DNA from: CAIZGX01 sp044374295
GTDB taxonomy: Bacteria > Bacteroidota > Bacteroidia > Flavobacteriales_D > Sanyastnellaceae
Reading direction: 5' to 3'
NCBI GenBank assembly: GCA_044374295.1
Contig: JBILOU010000074.1
Location: 1 to 9,299, forward strand
DNA length: 9,299 nucleotides
Shown here: one piece after another, positions 7,137 through 9,299 of the stretch
Numbering within the stretch: the stretch's first letter is position 1
Layout of the letters: each line of letters starts with the position of its first letter
Position numbers and translations under genes: made by a program
The notes under the pieces: generated by a model
The model's database searches: none
Seen by the model: only the letters and a program-made list of their open reading frames with translations
Told to the model about the DNA's origin: nothing

Positions 7137-7231
7137 CGTAAACCTGCAAGGGAATTTTGAAACCAACACGCAGCTTGGACTGCGTAACCATCTTAAAGAC
7201 GAAGAGTTAAATGCTAGGTTGCCTGTTATTT
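7137..7231. other. Non-coding gap between terminator and response regulator
   Basis: These 95 bases lie downstream of both convergent genes. The only structure is a 6-bp inverted repeat ACGCAG/CTGCGT (7168-7173 with 7180-7185, 6-nt loop). It has no T-tract on either side, so it is not a convincing second terminator. No ORF, tRNA or repeat unit was recognised. Confidence 0.6.
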
Positions 7232-7936
7232 TTAAAGAAATTTATACCCGACTCCACGAATAGATAGAAAACGCTTGTCAGCGTTGGGATGCGATTCAAA
7301 AATCTTCCTGAAATTCAAGATGAAATTATCAATGGTGCGGTTATGTGTTACCGTATCATACCCCCATACCTTTTCTAATATTTCTTCTCGACTTACTGCT
7401 TCGCCTTGTTTGGAAATGAGCAGTCGAAGCAACATGGCTTCTCTTTTTGTAATGGAGTGGATACCATCTGGTGTCTCGACTTCGTATTTGTTGAAATGAA
7501 TGGTGCAAGGACCAATAGTAAAACTCTCAAGGTCTTCAATGGTTCTGTGTCCATCTGATTTTCGAACAATAAGTTTTTTGCTTCGAAGTAAAAGTTCTTC
7601 CCATTCAAAAGGTTTGGCCAAATAGTCGTCGCCTCCAACCTTCAATCCTTCAACTTTATCCTTTCCTGTTCCTTTGGCTGAAAGAAATAGCACTGGCGTA
7701 TTGTTGCCCCCTAGGCGCAGCGATTCGCAAACGGTAATGCCATCCATTTCAGGAAGCATGACATCTAGGATAATTAGGTCGTAGAATTTTTCTTGAGCGT
7801 TTTTTAGTGCAGCCAAGCCGTTCGACTCAACATGGACTTCGAAGCCCTCCAATTCGAAATTGAGCTTTAAGGTTTTTGCTATGGAATTTTCATCCTCTGC
7901 AATCAACAATCGATACGTCTCTTGGTTATTCTTCAC
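7232..7936 (-). CDS. OmpR/PhoB-family response regulator
   Basis: A 234-residue two-component transcription factor. The receiver domain (about 8-124) has the acidic pair Glu14-Asp15, phosphoacceptor Asp58 (LILDVM-like strand), Ser86 at the Thr/Ser switch site, Tyr105 and Lys108 (LAKPF), a complete active set. The winged-helix DNA-binding domain (about 131-234) shows SITKREAMLLRLL, the VSREEILEKVWG segment, the recognition helix NRTIDNFILNFRKIFE and the terminal hairpin SIRGVGYKF typical of OmpR/PhoB proteins. The start is GTG at 7936-7934; an in-frame TAA lies four codons upstream, and the next alternative (TTG, codon 10) would cut into the receiver strand. No histidine kinase gene is adjacent, so it is an orphan within this window. 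It is convergent with rsmG and divergent from the menaquinone genes, whose promoter it could regulate. Function and signal are unknown. Confidence 0.95.
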   Translation of the reverse strand: MKNNQETYRLLIAEDENSIAKTLKLNFELEGFEVHVESNGLAALKNAQEKFYDLIILDVMLPEMDGITVCESLRLGGNNTPVLFLSAKGTGKDKVEGLKVGGDDYLAKPFEWEELLLRSKKLIVRKSDGHRTIEDLESFTIGPCTIHFNKYEVETPDGIHSITKREAMLLRLLISKQGEAVSREEILEKVWGYDTVTHNRTIDNFILNFRKIFESHPNADKRFLSIRGVGYKFL

Positions 7937-7938
7937 AC

Positions 7939-7968
7939 CGCAAATTTATACTACCTTGCACGCAAATT
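7939..7968 (+). repeat. CGCAAATT direct repeat in the divergent promoter region
   Basis: Two exact 8-bp copies of CGCAAATT, at 7939-7946 and 7961-7968, lie 22 bp apart start to start, about two helical turns on the same DNA face. They occupy most of the 38-bp gap between the response regulator and the thioesterase gene. OmpR-family dimers bind direct repeats, although usually spaced about 10-11 bp, so an autoregulatory operator is possible but unproven. Confidence 0.5.
7941..7948 (-). promoter_or_regulatory. Candidate -7 box for the response regulator
   Basis: On the minus strand this reads TAAATTTG, an exact match to TAnnTTTG, just 4 bp before the GTG start. The nearest upstream TTTG (7966-7963) is only 14 bp away, shorter than the usual spacing of about 19-21. 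If used, transcription would begin at or next to the GTG, giving a leaderless mRNA. The box overlaps one copy of the direct repeat described below. Confidence 0.38.
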
Positions 7969-7974
7969 GCAGCT

Positions 7975-8367
7975 ATGGAACATAAATTCCATCCGGAAAA
8001 TATGATCTCGCATTTGGGGATCGAAATATTGAACAATGAACCCGGTCGGGTTGAGGCGAGAATGCCTGTTGATAAACGAACCATTCAGCCGTTTGGACTG
8101 CTGCACGGAGGAGCGAGTGCTGTTCTTGCAGAAACAATCGGTAGCATTGGTGCATACGAGGCAGTGAAGGGAGATGGAGGAAAAGCTGTCGGGTTGGAAT
8201 TGAACATCAATCACCTGAGGTCTGCCACGACCGATTTTGTATACGGAGTAGGTGAGCCCATTCACATGGGAAAAAGAACGCATGTCTGGGACGTGAAGAT
8301 CAAAGATCACGAAGGAAATCTCATTGCTATTGCTCGTTTAACCGTTATGATTCAACCAGGGAAATGA
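7975..8367 (+). CDS. menI: Hotdog-fold acyl-CoA thioesterase, probable DHNA-CoA hydrolase
   Basis: A 130-residue hotdog thioesterase that probably hydrolyses 1,4-dihydroxy-2-naphthoyl-CoA in menaquinone synthesis. It resembles E. coli MenI (YdiI) closely from memory: MPVDKRTIQPFGLLHGGAS (30-48) and LAETIGSIGAY (51-61) are almost the same, followed by GLELNINHLRSA (73-84). Glu53 is the likely catalytic base, with Gln38, His44 and Gly45 in the active site. The ATG at 7975 is chosen because it gives a normal family length; the frame is open back to 7876, but that extension would run into the divergent response regulator gene. Its stop overlaps the isochorismate synthase start (ATGA), which supports the menaquinone role over that of a generic PaaI- or EntH-type esterase. 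A weak -7-like TACCTTG lies at 7952-7958. Confidence 0.88.
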   Translation: MEHKFHPENMISHLGIEILNNEPGRVEARMPVDKRTIQPFGLLHGGASAVLAETIGSIGAYEAVKGDGGKAVGLELNINHLRSATTDFVYGVGEPIHMGKRTHVWDVKIKDHEGNLIAIARLTVMIQPGK

Positions 8368-9230
8368 GCGTTGTTCGATTAAGATTACCTCAGAATGACT
8401 TTGAACGAAGCGCAGCTGCTTCGCGGACTTTTATTGTTCTGAGTGATTTTAGAGGTGAAGTGAACAAAGCGAGTTCTGATCTTGAATTTGTGCATCGAGT
8501 AGAAGAGGGCATTGAGTTCTTAAATCAAGGTCTTGCGAAAAAAATAGTTTTAAGTCGAATCATTTCATTTCCGCAGCAAGGATTAACAGCAGAGAGTGTT
8601 TTTAATTCTTTCAATGAAAAATTCCCTTCAGCCGCGGTGTTCGCTTTTACCGACGAAAAAGATGCGCAATGGGTGGGAGCAACACCAGAGTTGCTGTTTA
8701 AAAAACGAGGGCATTCATACACAACGATAAGTTTAGCGGGAACAAGAAAGGCAGGAAGTTCAGAGGAGTGGGGATCGAAAGAAATTCAAGAGCAAAACGT
8801 AGTGACCGAATTCATTCAACATGAATTAGAAACCCTTGGTGCTGAAAGAGTTTTCTGCGGTGAAGTTCAAACGCGGAATGCAGGATCTATCGAACACTTA
8901 TGCAACGAAATTACATTTGACTATTCAGGTGATTGGAAAAATGCCATGAAGGCGTTGCATCCAACCCCAGCAATTTGCGGGATGCCGAGAAATGAGGCGA
9001 AAGAAATCATTCAGCAAATTGAACCGCACGACCGCGAGTATTATACGGGTCTTATTGGAATCGAACAAGGCGAGAATGTTGATGTCTATGTGATTCTGCG
9101 TTGCTTGAAAATAGAAGAGGGAAGGATACATGTTTTTGTAGGTGCAGGAATAACAAAAGATAGCGTTCCTGAGCTTGAAGCGCGCGAGACGCGATGGAAG
9201 GCCGAGTCATTAACTGACGTAATTTTTTAA
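8364..9230 (+). CDS. menF: Chorismate-binding enzyme, probable isochorismate synthase (short form)
   Basis: A 288-residue chorismate-utilising enzyme, probably converting chorismate to isochorismate as the first step of menaquinone synthesis. The catalytic half is complete: Lys60 before IVLSR (the general base lysine of MenF/EntC), WVGATPELLF (103-112), LAGTR (124-128), HPTPAICGMPR (199-209), EPHDREYYTGLIG (220-232), VGAGI (259-263) and ExxETxxK (272-279), where the glutamates should bind magnesium. It lacks most of the N-terminal subdomain seen in MenF and EntC proteins of about 380-430 residues; only about 45 residues precede the conserved region. The ATG overlaps the thioesterase stop (ATGA), so the start is well supported and I see no frameshift. 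PabB and TrpE belong to the same fold, but both are longer and the menI neighbour favours MenF. Confidence 0.85.
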   Translation: MSVVRLRLPQNDFERSAAASRTFIVLSDFRGEVNKASSDLEFVHRVEEGIEFLNQGLAKKIVLSRIISFPQQGLTAESVFNSFNEKFPSAAVFAFTDEKDAQWVGATPELLFKKRGHSYTTISLAGTRKAGSSEEWGSKEIQEQNVVTEFIQHELETLGAERVFCGEVQTRNAGSIEHLCNEITFDYSGDWKNAMKALHPTPAICGMPRNEAKEIIQQIEPHDREYYTGLIGIEQGENVDVYVILRCLKIEEGRIHVFVGAGITKDSVPELEARETRWKAESLTDVIF

Positions 9231-9261
9231 TTTTTGAACGATTCATTCGTCGCGGTGTTTC

Positions 9262-9269
9262 TATCTTCG
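9262..9269 (+). promoter_or_regulatory. Candidate -7 box before the downstream gene
   Basis: TATCTTCG is one mismatch from TAnnTTTG and ends 8 bp before the ATG at 9278, the same geometry as the box at 4706. No TTG lies at the usual 19-21 bp upstream; TTTG at 9233-9236 is 25 bp away. The downstream gene may therefore have its own start as well as read-through from the menaquinone genes. Confidence 0.33.
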
Positions 9270-9277
9270 TGGCCCGC

Positions 9278-9299
9278 ATGAAAATCTCATCGAAAAAAG
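9278..9299 (+). CDS. First codons of a downstream gene, possibly menD
   Basis: An ATG followed by six full codons (MKISSKK) reaches the window edge 47 bp after the isochorismate synthase stop on the same strand. In menaquinone clusters the next gene is often menD (SEPHCHC synthase), and a short Ser-Lys-Lys start would suit it, but seven residues cannot identify a protein. This is inference from position and the absence of a terminator in the 47-bp gap. Confidence 0.35.

Noticed and set aside
7168..7185. Small hairpin ACGCAG/CTGCGT as a second terminator
   Set aside because: A 6-bp stem without an adjacent T-tract on either strand; the palindrome at 7107-7136 is a far better terminator for both genes.
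7952..7958. TACCTTG as the menI promoter -7 box
   Set aside because: It lacks one T of TAnnTTTG and has no TTG at a suitable upstream distance, so it is too weak to list as a feature.
7876..7974. Longer form of the thioesterase starting upstream
   Set aside because: It would overlap the divergent response regulator gene, and the ATG at 7975 already gives a normal MenI length.
7951..8310. 119-residue open frame on the minus strand across menI
   Set aside because: It is the antisense shadow of a conserved thioesterase and shows no domain features of its own.
1..9299. CRISPR arrays, tRNA/rRNA genes, insertion sequences, defence or toxin-antitoxin genes
   Set aside because: No regularly spaced repeats, cloverleaf-like sequences, transposase motifs or defence-type genes were seen; almost all of the window is accounted for by the listed genes.

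Overview
The window looks like chromosomal DNA of a Bacteroidota bacterium, most likely a flavobacterium-like marine or freshwater lineage. Four things support this. A secreted protease ends in a type IX secretion (T9SS) sorting domain. No gene start has a convincing Shine-Dalgarno sequence. Several starts are preceded by elements resembling the Bacteroidota -7 promoter box TAnnTTTG. UvrB carries the variant motif VI (QTAGRAARN) that I associate with this phylum. No RNA genes, CRISPR arrays, insertion sequences or prophage genes were seen. Gene density is high and most junctions overlap by a few bases.

Layout. Positions 1-1836 hold the 5'-truncated excision-repair gene uvrB. It overlaps (ATGA) a small lipoprotein gene of unknown function (1833-2300). 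A monocistronic-looking gene at 2378-4630 encodes a 750-residue secreted lysyl-endopeptidase-like serine protease, closed by a strong terminator at 4654-4681. A second cluster then starts: a membrane-anchored family 2 glycosyltransferase (4722-5876), an ECF-like sigma factor (5867-6475) and the 16S rRNA methyltransferase rsmG (6475-7101), each overlapping the next. A near-perfect palindromic terminator (7107-7136) lies between rsmG and a convergent OmpR-family response regulator (7232-7936, minus strand).

The response regulator is divergent from a menaquinone cluster, with only 38 bp between the start codons. That cluster is a MenI-like hotdog thioesterase (7975-8367), an ATGA-coupled isochorismate synthase of unusually short length (8364-9230), and the first codons of a further gene at 9278, possibly menD.

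Functionally the window mixes housekeeping (DNA repair, ribosome methylation, respiratory quinone synthesis) with exported proteolysis and envelope glycosylation. I see no clear novel multi-gene system. The points most worth a second look are: the protease, which keeps the lysine-specificity residues of Achromobacter protease I but replaces its special His210 with Tyr; an 11-bp exact tandem repeat inside uvrB; a direct repeat in the tiny divergent promoter region; a candidate variant -7 box lying very close to start codons; and the uncharacterised lipoprotein coupled to uvrB.
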